This document shows, piece by piece, positions 1 to 12,115 of a DNA stretch of 64,000 bases. Below the pieces are notes generated by a model, which saw only the letters and a program-made list of their open reading frames with translations, had not been told where the DNA came from and ran no database searches. The translations under genes were made by a program, and so were the position numbers. Each line of letters starts with the position of its first letter. Positions within the stretch are counted from its first letter, which is position 1. The DNA comes from Mercenaria mercenaria (taxonomy: Eukaryota > Mollusca > Bivalvia > Venerida > Veneridae), in the NCBI RefSeq assembly GCF_021730395.1, contig NC_069362.1:76772001-76836000 (forward strand). Reading direction: 5' to 3'.

Positions 1-429
1 TGCATTACAATTAGTTTTATGGAACAACAGTCAGAAACAGAAATCTAACAAAATAACTCGTAATTCCCCTCTAGTTGTTCTTGGCCTTTAACACAGTAGT
101 TGTTTTTCTCGTACGCCTTAAAGGACGCCATAAAACTTTCATTTGATGCGCATGCTGGAATGTCTTCACTGAAAATAGTAAAGAACGTGGCTTTAATATC
201 AAAGTTCTAATGAGAACGACATCTTGTACATGCAATAAGATTTCCTATATTATGAAAGTTTTGTTTACATATATTTACATGTACATTTATTTGTTGATTT
301 GTTGATTTCTGTTACAGACTTTAAATCAAATGACTAAAGAATATTTTGCTTACGACAGCTATGTCGACTTGATGATTGAAACCCGCACATGGAAAATTCA
401 ACACACAACTGTACATCAGTATTTTAACC

Positions 430-735
430 AATACCTTAGTCTCATCATTATAACCACTAGCCGCATCATTTTTATTTACTTTTAACTTTCGTCATCTTAG
501 TTCTCATCATCATCATCATCAATCTGATAATCTTCATTATTTTTATCAAAAACACTTTCACTATCATTGGGATCATCTTTATCGCCAGCACCTTTTACAG
601 TTTTCATCATTATCAATTTCAACATTATCAACATGATCGTTATCCCCATCATCATTGTTATCCTTATTTCCACCACCGCCATCATCCTCCTCCTTTCCAA
701 CGTGATCACCAACATCATGATACTAATCATCATTT
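430..735. repeat. TCATCA-rich microsatellite tract
   Basis: An impure run of TCATCA, TTATCA and CACCA triplets. It gives an open frame on the minus strand made mostly of Met, Ile, Asp and Asn, which is not a gene. Equivalent tracts sit at 6,590-6,800 and 21,550-21,830 in the other two copies of the block. Confidence 0.85.
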
Positions 736-831
736 ATCAACATTGAATAACTCGTCTTTAGAACCGCTTGATGGATATTTACAAAATTAATACATATTTA
801 TCCTTGCATTGATCGGTTCTACATTTCTTTT

Positions 832-1340
832 CTAGACCTATGACATTTGGCGCCCAACATGGGGCCGTGACGACATTGCATTGGTTTGTCTCCGACGGCT
901 ATAATTGCAAATTTATTTATTAGCTAACCATTGAGATTAGAGGAAATTCCAAAGTAGTAGGTAAATATGTCATGGAACCGGACCTGATTATATAATAGGG
1001 AAAAATATGTGTCAGGCAGCCGGTATGCTCTGTCAGTAGAGCACTCGCCCTGTAAGCGAGGTGTCCAGGATTTGAACACTGAACTACGTTTTCCTTACCC
1101 TGTGACATTTTGCGCTCAACGGGGGATCGTGCCTATGTATGCTCCGAGGTCCTATTTATGCTGTCTGTAGAATACGATTTTCGAAGACGAATTTCAGATA
1201 TAGCAGATGAATATGTCAACAGTCTAGGACTTGATTACTTAAATGGATTGAAAATGCGTAGATAGCCGGTTAACTCATTCAGTAGAACACTCGTTCTGTA
1301 AGCGAGATGTCCCTGGTTAGAGCCTCGGAATGACTACACA
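832..1340 (+). repeat. Tandem array of tRNA-headed SINE-like units, about 250 bp each
   Basis: Two units are visible. The tRNA-like heads start near 1,017 and 1,263. Each has an anticodon-like hairpin (CTCGCCCTGTAAGCGAG and CTCGTTCTGTAAGCGAG) with TGT at the anticodon position, like a threonine tRNA. The bodies (from 836 and 1,102) share TGACATTTGGCGCCCAAC or its variant, then GGGCCGTG or GGATCGTG. The stretches before the heads also match (AATATGTCA..GGACCTGATTA against AATATGTCA..GGACTTGATTA). The acceptor stems do not pair, so these are not working tRNA genes. Head-to-tail SINE units are unusual. Confidence 0.6.
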
Positions 1341-4165
1341 TTATTAACTGCGTTGCATTTACCAATGAATACTTGAAAACGTTGATTTAGGTTAATATAC
1401 CTGAACATAAGCTCTATATACATCAGCATATGTTTGATATTTAAAATATCGTATTCATGTAGCTCTTAATTCTGGGTTTTTATGTGTCATGGCATATCTT
1501 ACTCATGCTATTTTCAGCATATCTAAAATATTTATTCTGATCGGGTATGATTTTCAAAATAAAACCAGTCTTCTATATTTGTTCTTATCTTCGCTTTTAT
1601 CTAATGCCCTGATGAAACATTGGACAAAATGTCAACATAAATCACAAGAAAAATATCTTGAGATTCTGACAGCGATTTGCAGCATTAGGAATATAGTGCG
1701 AATCATTGAGACAGCTTATGTTGTAGTAAAATCCTTCAAACTCTTCGTATAATTCTTTGACGTTCGAAAAGAAATGGAAGTGTCACTGTTTGTCTTGCTT
1801 ATGGCAGAAGAAATAAAAGTTGACGGCTGATTGATATGACGTTGTTGGGATACTCAAAAGAAGGTCAAAGTTCTCTAGGATTGCAGAGATAGCATGTCAA
1901 ATAGTCGAATTTAGCAAAAGATGAAGTATAGAAAAGTCAATTGAAAGGAACGAAAATGAACAGGAGCAACAAAGAATGCATTTATCTAATTATGCATTTG
2001 GAGGATTTAAAGGAAGTAATTCCACACATAAGTATGAACAGAAAACTGTCAAAGATAGAAACTTTGCATTAGCGAAAAATATCATCAAAGTAATAACCAA
2101 TGTGATTTGAGATTTGTGACCATCGGGACGAAAATGAAGTTTCATATATATAATTATGAATGTTCATCAACTAATGCCCTTAATTCAAGCGACGTCGGAA
2201 GTATTGACGTCACGACTACAAACGCAAGTGAGTCTGCAAACAAACAATCGCGATATTGTTCTTGATTAGAACTCCTGTACTGCTCCGTACCTTTATTGTG
2301 AAGTCACATGACCCATTCGAAAACCTGTTAAAAACAGCATTGTTTTGTAAATATACATATCTATTGTCGAGAAATAATGTTTTAAAAAATGAACTTTTTT
2401 CTCTACGGCACATAGTAGAAATGTAGAATGTAGATAGTATATTTAGCTATTTCTTACTGCATTGTGAATTTCAGGAGACTATTTCATGATTTTGATAGAT
2501 TACATCCCATTCACATTTCTTGCTTTAATGTAAAATGCGATATTTTTAAATTGAAACTTACTCGACAAGAACAGTGGCAGTGACACTTCTACCTTTAATA
2601 ATACGCACAAAATCGCTGTCGACGGTTTATGGTGCAGGAAATAAGCTGCCACAATAAAGCCATTCATCACTTTTCCTACGCAGAGAAACATAGGACCTGC
2701 TGTATCAATGAAGTTTCTATTGCTATAGAGACTCGGCGATTTATGTTCATACTTCATTCTAGCGGATTATCATGGCTGAACACCACAAAAACATGCTATA
2801 TTATATTTCATATAGAACTCACCTACTTGATGACGTTAGTTCGGGCCACATATTCCTATCACCAGATATTTACCTCTGCAATTGACGTGAACGTGAAAGG
2901 AAAAGGAAAGATCGCTTTTATATAAAAAATACAAACCATAAATTAACTCTCTATTACTAAATTAACTCCTTTTCAGAGCCTAAATTCTTACGCCACTAGT
3001 TTGATCTGACATGCGAAAGGGGCATTTAGATTTAGATAGAATACTAAAATACATACTTAAACGAAGCAGAATAAATGAGAACAGGATGCTACTGGGAAAG
3101 GGCAATAGCCTTTTATATCTAGACTACGTGTGTCAGGACATGCACAGGCTTACATTTTATCTAACAGTCATCAGTCTAATTGATTTATTTGATACGCTAA
3201 TTAAATTTTATTTCGAACAAAACGAAATTAATTTTATTAATTAAGAATATACTTGCATTTTCCTTTTGCGACTTTAAGTTGCAATTTTCTCTAGTATGAA
3301 TTTCAGACAATGTTTGAACAACAATTTCTTTAATGATCCATTAACTTCCATGGTTTCAGTTATAACTTTCAAATTTTAATTCTATCTTTAAAAGCAAATG
3401 CATCACTGTGAAATAATACTGGTAATGTTCTTTAGTCCCTTGAGTGACAAAGGAAGAGATCGTTTCTGTAAACTGAATATCAAACGAGCATTTAAAACTA
3501 GAATGTTTTCTCGCGAAATAACTGTGTCGAAGTGTCTTTATGTTTTCAGCGTTCGTATTAATCAGTTAAGTATTTTTGTTACTTGGAAGGTTAATTAAGA
3601 AGACTAGCCTTAAGGACATCGGTACTACCAGCCTACTGCTTTTATGAATTGAACCAAAATGTTATAATGGCACAGGAAATTACGTTAAGGAAATAAAAGG
3701 AACAACTGCAATGTGATTATATCGTTTCTATTTTGTCTGTATATCTTTTGACAAGCATCATTAAAATCATTCCCTTTGGTCTTACCTACGGCAGCAAAAC
3801 CGATATTTTTTTGTAAAAATCGATAAAGATCAAATTCCTTTATAGTAACTGTTATATCGTATTTCATTAAACAAACATATTGTGACGATAAACCTGATAA
3901 ACCTAAATCGATTATTAGGTGTACGTCTTTGAAACGCCATGTGATTTTACTACTGCTTCCCGCGCATTGTTTAAGTACACAACTATAAAATGTGCTGCAA
4001 AGAAAGTATTTGGTTTTGCTTTATTTGTTCTATAATTTGTAAAATATGATATGCAAGAAAAGTCATCGGAAGAACCACCTTACCACCAAAAGAGTTATCA
4101 CAGAATCGGATGTTCCAATATGCAGTTAAAATTATTACACTCTAACATGCGTTAGTGGACAACTT
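1340..4165. other. No gene recognised; body of copy A
   Basis: Apart from the conserved anchors of the triplicated block I see nothing to annotate. The longest open frames here (85-98 codons) overlap one another on opposite strands and have no recognisable domain. Confidence 0.5.
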
Positions 4166-4169
4166 GATA

Positions 4170-4450
4170 TAGAGTGACCCTGTCTTTAACGACCGGCCTC
4201 AGATCTAACGGATGAATATCGCTATATAAAGAACCTTTATATAGCGTAACCCTTTTTTACGGGGTTAACCGCTAGCAAAAATGACCCTTTGCGATATAGC
4301 GGTCACTGCTGCGTTACAAATAGCACACCGTAATTCATAAACTTTTAAAATGCCTATGTTTTATTGCATTAAAATAAATGTGGTTACCTGTCTATAGTGG
4401 TCACTTTCTTTCAGTCCCTTAGCCGACCGCTATAGACAGGTTAGACTGTA
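4170..4450. mobile_element. MITE with GACAGGTTA-type ends
   Basis: The left end reads AGAGTGACCCTGTCTTTAAC. The right end, reverse-complemented, reads TACAGTCTAACCTGTCTATA. The two are imperfect inverted repeats, and related ACCTGTCTATAG and CTATAGACAGG motifs recur inside. I recall repeats with ends of the type AACCTGTCTATAACGG..CTATAGACAGGTT from several marine invertebrates. Flanking TA dinucleotides would suit a Tc1/mariner origin, but the exact ends are uncertain. Confidence 0.55.
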
Positions 4451-5005
4451 TAATATAAATATTTATTTAGAGCATGATTTTAGTTCTGATTGATTCTGCT
4501 TGTACCTATGCCAAAATACAAAACGTAGTCACTGTTACATAGAATTGACATAATTAATTTAAAGTTTGAATTTTATGTAAGGTATGGTTACACGGTACAA
4601 TGTACAATGTTGAATACATTTTTGTTGTAATTATCTGCTAAAAACGAACGCAAATGCCATGAAATTGAAATGTTCTCAGGAATCAAAAATGTAATAAGTT
4701 AAGGAGTATATGTTGATAGTGTATTATTGCTGGTTTAAGGTGTAAATTATTAGATTAGATATTTAAATTTTCTATCAGAGTTAATTTCATACCCCTGTGC
4801 TGTACTAGACGACACATCTTTAAAGCAAACAAGATAAAGCAATCGTACGAATGTTAATACTGAAATTAATTTGTCCCATGAAGTAGCTTAAAGAAATACA
4901 CTGAACGCCCTCTTAAACTAGGAGTGTTTTGTTTAAATAAGTTTGTTTTGGCTCTTTTCTAACGGTGGTATGTTTAGAACATGCAAATTTTTTTAGTTTA
5001 AATCA

Positions 5006-5322
5006 TCTCGTGCACACGACATCGTATTTCGTACGCACGACATCTTATCGCGTGCGCTCGACATCTTATCTCGTGCGCACGACATCTTATCTCGTGCGCG
5101 CGACATCTTATCTTGTGCGCATGACATCTTATCTCGAGCGATCAACATCTTATCTCGTGCGCACGACATGTTATCTCGAGCGATCAACATCTTATCTCAT
5201 GCGCACAACATCTTATCTCGAGCGGTCAACATCTTATCTCGAGCGATCAACATCTTATCTCATGCGCACAACATCTTATCTCGAGCGGTCAACATCTTAT
5301 CTCGAGAGCACGACACCCTATC
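5006..5322. repeat. 21-bp minisatellite
   Basis: About 15 copies of a unit like CATCTTATCTCGTGCGCACGA. Variants alternate GCGCACGA and GAGCGATCA. Because 21 is a multiple of three, frames stay open on both strands: repeats of YLVRTTS or YLERSTS on plus, and SCARDKM on minus. The translation has no flanking gene. The array lies exactly between copy A and copy B of the triplicated block. Confidence 0.9.
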
Positions 5323-6589
5323 TATATATATCAAGGTCCTTTGTGTGTATTTAGGTCATCAGTAAAACATACGGACAAGTTGATAATTAGGGTCTCGCCT
5401 ATTCCGACGTTATTTAAACTTCCCACAAGTATATGTACAAGTTTATCACATCATTTGGGAGAGCAGTGCACATAATTGGTCATCCTATCTTCTGAATTAA
5501 ATGAACATAATCAATGATGCTTTCTGCATATTAGAATAGCAACAAATCGCAGTTCGACTGATAAATTCGCGCAGAAAAGTTATAAAATTGCATGCATGAA
5601 TTAAGGGAAAACAAGGAAATTCTTTAATATATGGGCGAAGCCTACATACTAAACTACAACTTTGCTATTGATATCATTAACACAACAGTCCTCTGGTTTG
5701 ACACGTGTTTCATTATTCAAACATTATACATAGTCATTAATTAAGCAATAAATGTATCAGTTATCATAACCGGAGTCTCTGCTGAAACTGTGAGGAAATG
5801 AAAATATTTCGTGCTTCGTATTCGATACCAAGTCTGTAGAGGATATAACGTATTGACTGAAATAATGCGCGAGACCCTATCTAGAATTACAGTTACTTTC
5901 TAAAGGAAATTATATAAAAATCAGCCACAAAATGAAACGTAATTTACTTCTTCTTGTGTTTGTCCCATATAATCAGATTTATGATGATCCTGTACCAATT
6001 TCATCTGCTGGAAGACAAAAGACCTAGGGACTCAAATAATTTTATACAACTCTTTTGAGAAAGATATAGATTATGTATAATCATAATCTTTTATTCTGAA
6101 AAACGGGAATGATTTACATGTACATGTTACATAGACTATTTTACATAAGAATATTTTTGCAGTAATTTAGACTCATGCAAGGCAAATGTTTACTAGCTTT
6201 TCTGTCGCTGTGTTTTAATTGATACAAACGTGTCAGTCTTTATCTGATACAAAGTTTAAAAGCTGTATAGCTGGTTAAGTGGTTACTAAATAGATTTTTA
6301 TCATCAATCTGATAAACATCAGTGTACCAATTCACCAAACCGCAGCAGTTGTGTGAGAGACGGTTTCCCTATGTACCTTAGTTTGACAAATTATCAAATG
6401 GCATGACAGTTGTCCTTGATGTTCACTGATACAACGTAGATTCAATAAAGTAATACAACGTCTTTGCAATGCAAGTGGATAGTTTTCAACTAAATTCGAC
6501 AGAGCTTTTGTAGCGGCAAATTGTGTTGCAACAATGCAAATGATTTGATAAGGATCAAGAAGAGGGACGCATTTCGATATTTTACTGAC

Positions 6590-6810
6590 AAAATAATCAA
6601 CATCATCATCATTAAAATTGTCATGATTATCATTTTTATTATTATCATCATCATCATCATCAACAACATTTCCATCAGCATTTAGCTTTATTGGTGCATT
6701 TTTATATAAACCCTTTCCCTGTTATAACAAATTCCGAGTTCATCATCATCTGCATTTTTACCAGAATTGTTGATATTATCATGATGATCATCTCCATAAT
6801 AACCACACCA
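6590..6810. repeat. TCATCA microsatellite of copy B
   Basis: An impure TCATCA and TTATCA tract corresponding to 430-735. A further short patch lies at 7,095-7,145. Confidence 0.75.
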
Positions 6811-6821
6811 TCATGATCGGC

Positions 6822-7082
6822 CTTTGTCTATAATGTCGCACCGACACAATTATACTTTATACGGCTACTTCAAGCTTTTGACCGTAAGAAGACCGTAGGT
6901 GCCCTAATTTCAGGCACAGATGGGCATCTTAATAGAATAACCGACCTTCCGTAAGCAAGCTAGATGGCTCCCTCATATAAAATAATTCTACACCTCCAAC
7001 GAAAGTTCGAACCCACTTTGGTGAGAAACAAATGGTTCGAAGCCAGTGACCTTAAACACTCGAGCACAGAAACTCACATTGT
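6822..7082 (-). mobile_element. tRNA-headed SINE, minus strand
   Basis: On the minus strand the head starts near 7,080 and contains a B-box-like GTGGGTTCGAAC. It is followed by the body motif GCTTACGGAAGGTCGGT and the end GTGTCGGTGCGACATTATA. The same body and end occur at 11,940, 29,905, 43,758, 55,190 and 61,500, so this is one family. RNA polymerase III transcription is expected for such heads, but this copy is diverged. Confidence 0.75.
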
Positions 7083-7089
7083 CAGTTTT

Positions 7090-8800
7090 ATTATCTTCAT
7101 TTTGCCATTGTTACCACCATAATAATTTTTTTCATCATCTCCCTCTTCACTTTAATGTATAACGGCGCTCATAATTGCATTACTTCTTAACGGTATCAGA
7201 AAGTGCTTACTAGTAAAATATATCTTGACAATTATTCTAGAATTGACAATTCTACCATTGATGTTGGCTCAAGCTCTTACAATAGTTCCATTCATTATTT
7301 TATCCATTTTCCTGTTCTTTGTAATTTGAAGGAAACTTTCCCTGCACAGCAATTTATTTCCAACTAATGAATGCTGCTTCATATTATGCAATTAAATACT
7401 GAAAGATTATGTATTTATTCCCACGTAGACTAATGAGAGAAGCAGTATATACAGCGAAGGTGTCTAGAAATACGACGCTTGAATTTCAAAAAGAGTGCAA
7501 CCGGAAATATCACACCAAAATAAGAATTAAACATTGTCATTTGAAAGGCAAGTTTTGAATTTGAACTGTATATTATAGATTATGTGTGATTTCAGTACTT
7601 GATATTCAATTTGATTTACTTTTATTTCTTGGCACATATGTTTGGTTGAAATCGTTGTCACTTTATCCTACAAGTCTTTCCGAAGTGTATGTGTTCCAAC
7701 GTAAATTAGTGATCCACACAGAATGTCACGTTGGTAAACAATCAAACGCTCCGTTATGCCACAATTCGAGTTCCACGTGGCTGAAAACAAAACTGAATGT
7801 TGGGTGGAAAAAGACACTCTTGTTGTTAGATACACTCGTAGTTTTGATACGTTTTCTTGCATCATGGATTAATCATGAAATTTCTTTTGAAACAAGAGCT
7901 ACACGGGGATTATATATCACCTACGTGCATGCTTTCAAGTTCATTAGTTTATGTGTAACGTGACATTTGTTGCTAAGATGGTGTAACAACGCATATAGCT
8001 TGACTTAAATTACATTGGCATATACTTCTGAGAATAGATCAACATCGGTGAAGAAATGATATTCAAAACTTAGATATATTTTTTGCCGTTTCAAGTTCAA
8101 GTAACTCTGGATAAATCGATGGTATCTGATCCATAATGCAGTCCTTGAAAGGATTTATGACATAACAAGTTCAGTATGAATATGATAATGATTGGTGAAA
8201 AAAGAAATTTAGAGTACAGAAATCTAGACCAACTAATTGGATTTGGTCAGTAATTATACTAGATTGCTCGTTTATTAGTATAAACATGCATATTCTGTAA
8301 ATATTTTAAATAGGCAAAAAAAAAAAAAATGATTGTACTAAAGTATGATAATTGTGAACAAAATATTTTTTAATAACTCAAGGGACTATTACTCATAATA
8401 TCTAGTCTGATCTGATCCATCTTAAAACCGACACAAGGACTTATAAGTATACAGATTCCGTACAAATTGTACTTGGATAAGCAAAGAAATGAAGATGACA
8501 AAGTGAAAATATTGTAAAAAAATGATATATATATTAAAACTTTAGTGCATTCAAAACCTCAAATTTAGGTCATCATCAAATGCTGCAGCATGATCCCTTA
8601 AACAATTCAAGTGAAAGAAGTTGTCAAAGTGACAGCTTTGGTTTCGTCATTTTCAGTAAAGCTTTGAATTCTGCAACTGAAATGTTACAGCCAAAACATA
8701 ATATTTTACAAGTGAGATCTTATACCTACATATACTCTGTGGCACTATGAACAATCGTTTACAGTGAAAATGTTGTATGTTACACTGTAACAGATGCAAC
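7090..8800. other. No gene recognised
   Basis: Contains a 125-codon open frame (7,586-7,963, plus) that is hydrophobic in part and matches no family I know, with a competing frame on the other strand. It is AT-rich, with a poly-A run at about 8,317. It has no counterpart in copies A or C that I could line up. Confidence 0.4.
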
Positions 8801-9267
8801 ATATTTTTGTTTAATCAAAACATGGCATAAACATGGCAACAATCTGGGTCTGAGCACTTGGTGCCATGCTATTTATAACACTATTTTTTTGTGCCTGATT
8901 GGACATGGATTTCAGAATAGAAAACGTGTTCCGTAAATATTCTCATCTTCACTCGACAAGCCGCAAAATTAGACAGTGTCAGACAACTCAAAAGAAATAT
9001 CGTCGTAGGTTATCTACAAAACAAGAAAAAATGCAGACGAAGGGCTCAGAGATGGTACAAGGCATAAGTCTCTAATGGGGCCTCAAAGAAGAATGGTACT
9101 AGTTGTTACCTCCTTTAGTGAGTTCTAGGACTGATTAGTCTGGTTTCAATATAATGTAATTAAGTGCCACGTGTCTACGGCGTGATATTCAAGTGAGGCA
9201 GCACTACACGTAGGCACTGTCATTTAGTTTTATAGCTGAAACTGTTAAAAGAAATGCTAAGCCAGAA

Positions 9268-9296
9268 CAACACGCACGCACGCACGCACGCATGCA
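9268..9296. repeat. ACGC microsatellite
   Basis: A short run of about six ACGC units. Confidence 0.85.
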
Positions 9297-9786
9297 CAAA
9301 AGGTCAAAATTCAAGATCTCAGGAGCCTCAGTCGCATTTCAATTCCAGATAAACCTTTACGTCCAATATTGACGATTTAAGCACATGAAACATGAAAGCC
9401 CCATGCAATTCATGAAATTCGGAAAGGAATAGATACCCGAAATAACGCATAAGAAAAACGCGACGATGAATGTGCTTCAAAGAATGCATTCATTAAATGA
9501 CGTATTTGAAGCTTTATGTGACATTGTTCCACATACATGTGGAGAGAAGACTGGCAAATTAACAGCATTGGCACTGGCGAAGACATTACATGAAATCATA
9601 AAATAATGTGATTTGTTAACATTTGAAAGAAATAACAAACGTGAGTGTTCAGAAACTTTAATTCAAGCGACAAGACAAGTGACACCGGGAATGTTCACAT
9701 CACAAGCACTAGCAAGCGGAAAGTGAGTCTCTAAAGTCTCATTAGAGTCTCTGATCCATTCCCTAAACTGTTGGATAGCGATATTT

Positions 9787-10021
9787 GAGCCGCGCCATGG
9801 GAAAACCAACATAGTGGGTATGCGACCAGCATGGATCCAGACCAGCCTGCGCATCCGCGCAGTCTGGTCAGGATCCATGCTGTTCGCTAACAGTTTCTCC
9901 AATTCAAATAGGCTTTAAAAGCGAACAGCATGGAGCCTGACCAGACTGCGCGGATGCGCAGGCTGGTCTGGATCCATGCTTGTCGCATACCCACTATGTT
10001 GGTTTTCTCATGGCACGGCTC
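9787..10021. mobile_element. 235-bp MITE, near-palindromic, ATTT target duplication
   Basis: Ends are GAGCCGCGCCATGGGAAAAC and its inverted complement (GTTTTCTCATGGCACGGCTC). Almost the whole element folds back on itself: GACCAGCATGGATCCAGAC pairs with GTCTGGATCCATGCTTGTC, and AGCGAACAGCATGGA is also mirrored. The flanks are ATTT at 9,783-9,786 and 10,022-10,025. A second copy of equal length is at 48,109. No coding capacity. The four-base duplication with a GAG start would suit a Sola-type parent, which is inference. Confidence 0.85.
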
Positions 10022-11270
10022 ATTTATATATTCATTACATGTTTTATAAATTTAATAAACTGTATCATTCTATTCACATTTTTTTTTGTTGAAACTGACT
10101 CGACACAAACATTTGCAGTGTACTTAGCACTTTTACCATTAGGAGAACACGAACAAAATCGCTGTCTACAGTTTTATTGAATTTGCATGATGCAGGAAAA
10201 CAGCCGTCGTAGCAATGCCATTCATCATTTTCCTAAGCGATGGAGAATATAGGAACTGCTGTATAATAGTTTCTTTTGCTATGGATAGACTTGGCGATTT
10301 ATGTCCATACTTCACCCTAGACTAGCGGATTGTTATTGATTAATTGGAGGTGCTCTATATTACTTAAAATTATAGTGTAATTATAGTGTCTACATTAACA
10401 ACATGGCAGATTGAACCTTTGTTGACATTTTATTCTGAGCGAATGAGTTTGCGCGACTACCTTCCATAAGCTTTATATATACTTTTCTATTACAATGGAA
10501 ATATCTACTTTTTAGATTAAGAAGTCAGTTTCTCCTATAGAATTTTCTTATATTTGCCTGTAGACTAATTAAATTGAAATCATCTCTAGAATGAATTCCA
10601 GACTATATTTGAACATCAATTTCCTTTAGCGATCCATTTATTTACATAGTTTGAATTACAACTTTAAAATTGTAACATTATCAATTACATTTTAAACCAA
10701 CTGTTTCACCGGAAAAATACTGTTCAATGTTCTATAGTAGCTTGAATGATAAAAAAGAGATTACTTTCTGTAAACTGGATACCAAATGAGCGTAAAATAA
10801 GGCATTAACTCATAAAACAAGCTATAGAGATTATTTTGTATTCTATATTGATTGGTAATGTTGGTTATTTTAGCTGGGTGATTTTTTTTAAAGAATTTTA
10901 AATAATATGATTTATATTTCTGCTTGCTTAAGGATGTAGAAAAGAATTTTTTCTAACGTTAAGAATATTTTCATACTCTGTGAGCTTGAAGAACATTAGT
11001 TTCCAAGACAAACAAGAGAAGAAAAAGCACAGGTGACCGATCTCGTTTTATTTTTATATGGCATTTTCTTCACCCACTGTTTAAGCATTTCTGAAATTTT
11101 ATAAAATTGAAAAATGGTGGTACTTTATAAAACATATAGTATTCCGCTTAATGTTATAGGGATTTCAGGTCTAACAGGTTAATATGAATACAAGGTGATG
11201 TCAGTATTATATAAGCATAAATGCCACTAACAAATCTTTTTCATTTTTACATGCATACTAGCAGACTAGA

Positions 11271-11400
11271 TTTGCCTGAGTCTGTTCATGAGAGGTAATG
11301 AAAAGTGCAACACCTCTCACGTCCCCTAGCACCGGCTTAAGAGAAATTTTATTACAACGATATTGAATGGGTTCCGCCAGAAAATATAAGAACAATTAAA
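11271..11400 (+). repeat. Dispersed conserved block, copy 1
   Basis: Reads AGTCTGTTCATGAGAGGTAA, then GCAACACCTCTCACG and TAGCACCGGCTTAAG, then TTGAATGGGTTCCGCC. The same series occurs near 27,475, 27,670 (partial), 47,456-47,515 (minus) and 61,018. I cannot name the family. It may be the conserved 3' part of a retroposon. Confidence 0.6.
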
Positions 11401-11871
11401 TGTTTCTGTTGTGACAGTTGATAAAAACTTTAAGAAGAACCTCCTCCAGCACAGAATGAAAGTAAGCAAAATAATAGCAAACTCGATTAAGTAAAACTGA
11501 TATGTTTTTTTTTGTAATATTTATCTATAAAAGAAATTCAAATGCAACTCAATTTGAAATATTTTCAGGAATTTAAATAGTAGTAAGTAAACGAATGCAT
11601 GTTGATAGCGCATTATTGCAGGCTTATTGGGAAAACATATCAATTATATACTGTAATTATTCTTAATATTAGAGTCGATTACACGCCTCCGCGCTGTACT
11701 ATATGACATTGGTCCCTACAAATAATTTTAAACCAGCCATCACATAAATAATGATATTAAAACTAAGATTTCGATTAAATTGCTTAAACAGATGCACTGA
11801 ACGCCCTTCAATACTACAATTGTTCTGTTGTAACAAGTGTCTTATTGATTAGATAGATCAGACAAGTTATA

Positions 11872-12115
11872 GCGTGACCTTCATAGCGGAGTGGTAAAGT
11901 CGCTGGCCGCTCACCAAAAGGGCTTGGAGTAGACTTTTTCCATACTAGGATGCCATCTAGCGGGCTTACGGAAGGTCGGTGGTTCTACCCAAGTGTCTGT
12001 CTGTTATTAAAATATTGTCCGGAGGTACACCTGGGGTATTCCTCCACTATAACAAGATGTCGCCATATGAGCTATAATTGTGTCCGTTTGTGTCTGTGTG
12101 ACCTAAAACTTGTCA
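11872..12115 (+). mobile_element. tRNA-headed SINE
   Basis: The head (TTCATAGCGGAGTGGTAAAG) is partly disrupted. The body GGCTTACGGAAGGTCGGTGG and the 3' block CACCTGGGGTATTCCTCC match the family at 61,423 and 55,188. It lies at the end of copy B. Confidence 0.7.

Larger units (their letters stand above)
1..4960. repeat. Copy A of a triplicated non-coding block
   Basis: This stretch aligns in order with two later stretches of the window. Readable anchors are 11-65 (AGTTTTATGGAA..CAACAGTCAG), the TCATCA tract at 497-733, 1,478-1,620 (GGTTTTTATGTGTCATGGCA), 1,965-2,190 (AAGATAGAAACTTTG, TTAATTCAAGCGAC), 2,575-2,770 (AAAATCGCTGTC, CATTCATCA), 3,280-3,490 (TTTCTGTAAACTGAATATC) and 4,640-4,940 (CACTGAACGCCC). 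I see no reading frame kept between copies, so I call it a duplicated non-coding or regulatory block. It could instead be a very long old transposon, because I did not find its ends. Copy A may begin left of the window. Confidence 0.7.
5400..11870. repeat. Copy B of the triplicated block
   Basis: Collinear with copies A and C. Anchors against C are 5,755-5,830 (TCAGTTATCATAACCGGAGT) and 6,375-6,450 (ACAAATTATCAA, GTAGATTCAATAA). Anchors against both are 8,840-8,990 (GTGCCATGCTATTT), 9,465-9,690 (TGTTCCACATACATG, TTAATTCAAGCGAC), 10,120-10,345 (AAAATCGCTGTC, GACTTGGCGATTTATG), 10,575-10,800 and 11,540-11,850 (against A: CACTGAACGCCCTTC). It is longer than A because of inserts: a SINE near 6.8-7.1 kb, a MITE at 9.8-10.0 kb and unmatched DNA at 7.1-8.8 kb. 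No coding frame is shared between copies. Confidence 0.7.

Noticed and set aside
836-880. Resemblance to a primer-binding site next to an LTR (TGGCGCCCAACATGGGGC)
   Set aside because: The stretch recurs at 1,102 inside tandem tRNA-headed units, and no pair of long terminal repeats or retroelement protein is seen.
1017-1090. Possible tRNA-Thr gene
   Set aside because: The anticodon arm is good, but the acceptor stem does not pair and the same head recurs in a repeat unit, so it is SINE-like.
5006-5322. Repeat protein (YLVRTTS/YLERSTS) gene
   Set aside because: Frames are open on both strands because the 21-bp period is a multiple of three. No start context, splice sites or flanking coding.
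7586-7963. 125-codon plus-strand open frame in copy B
   Set aside because: Not conserved in the other two copies, and a competing frame lies on the other strand.
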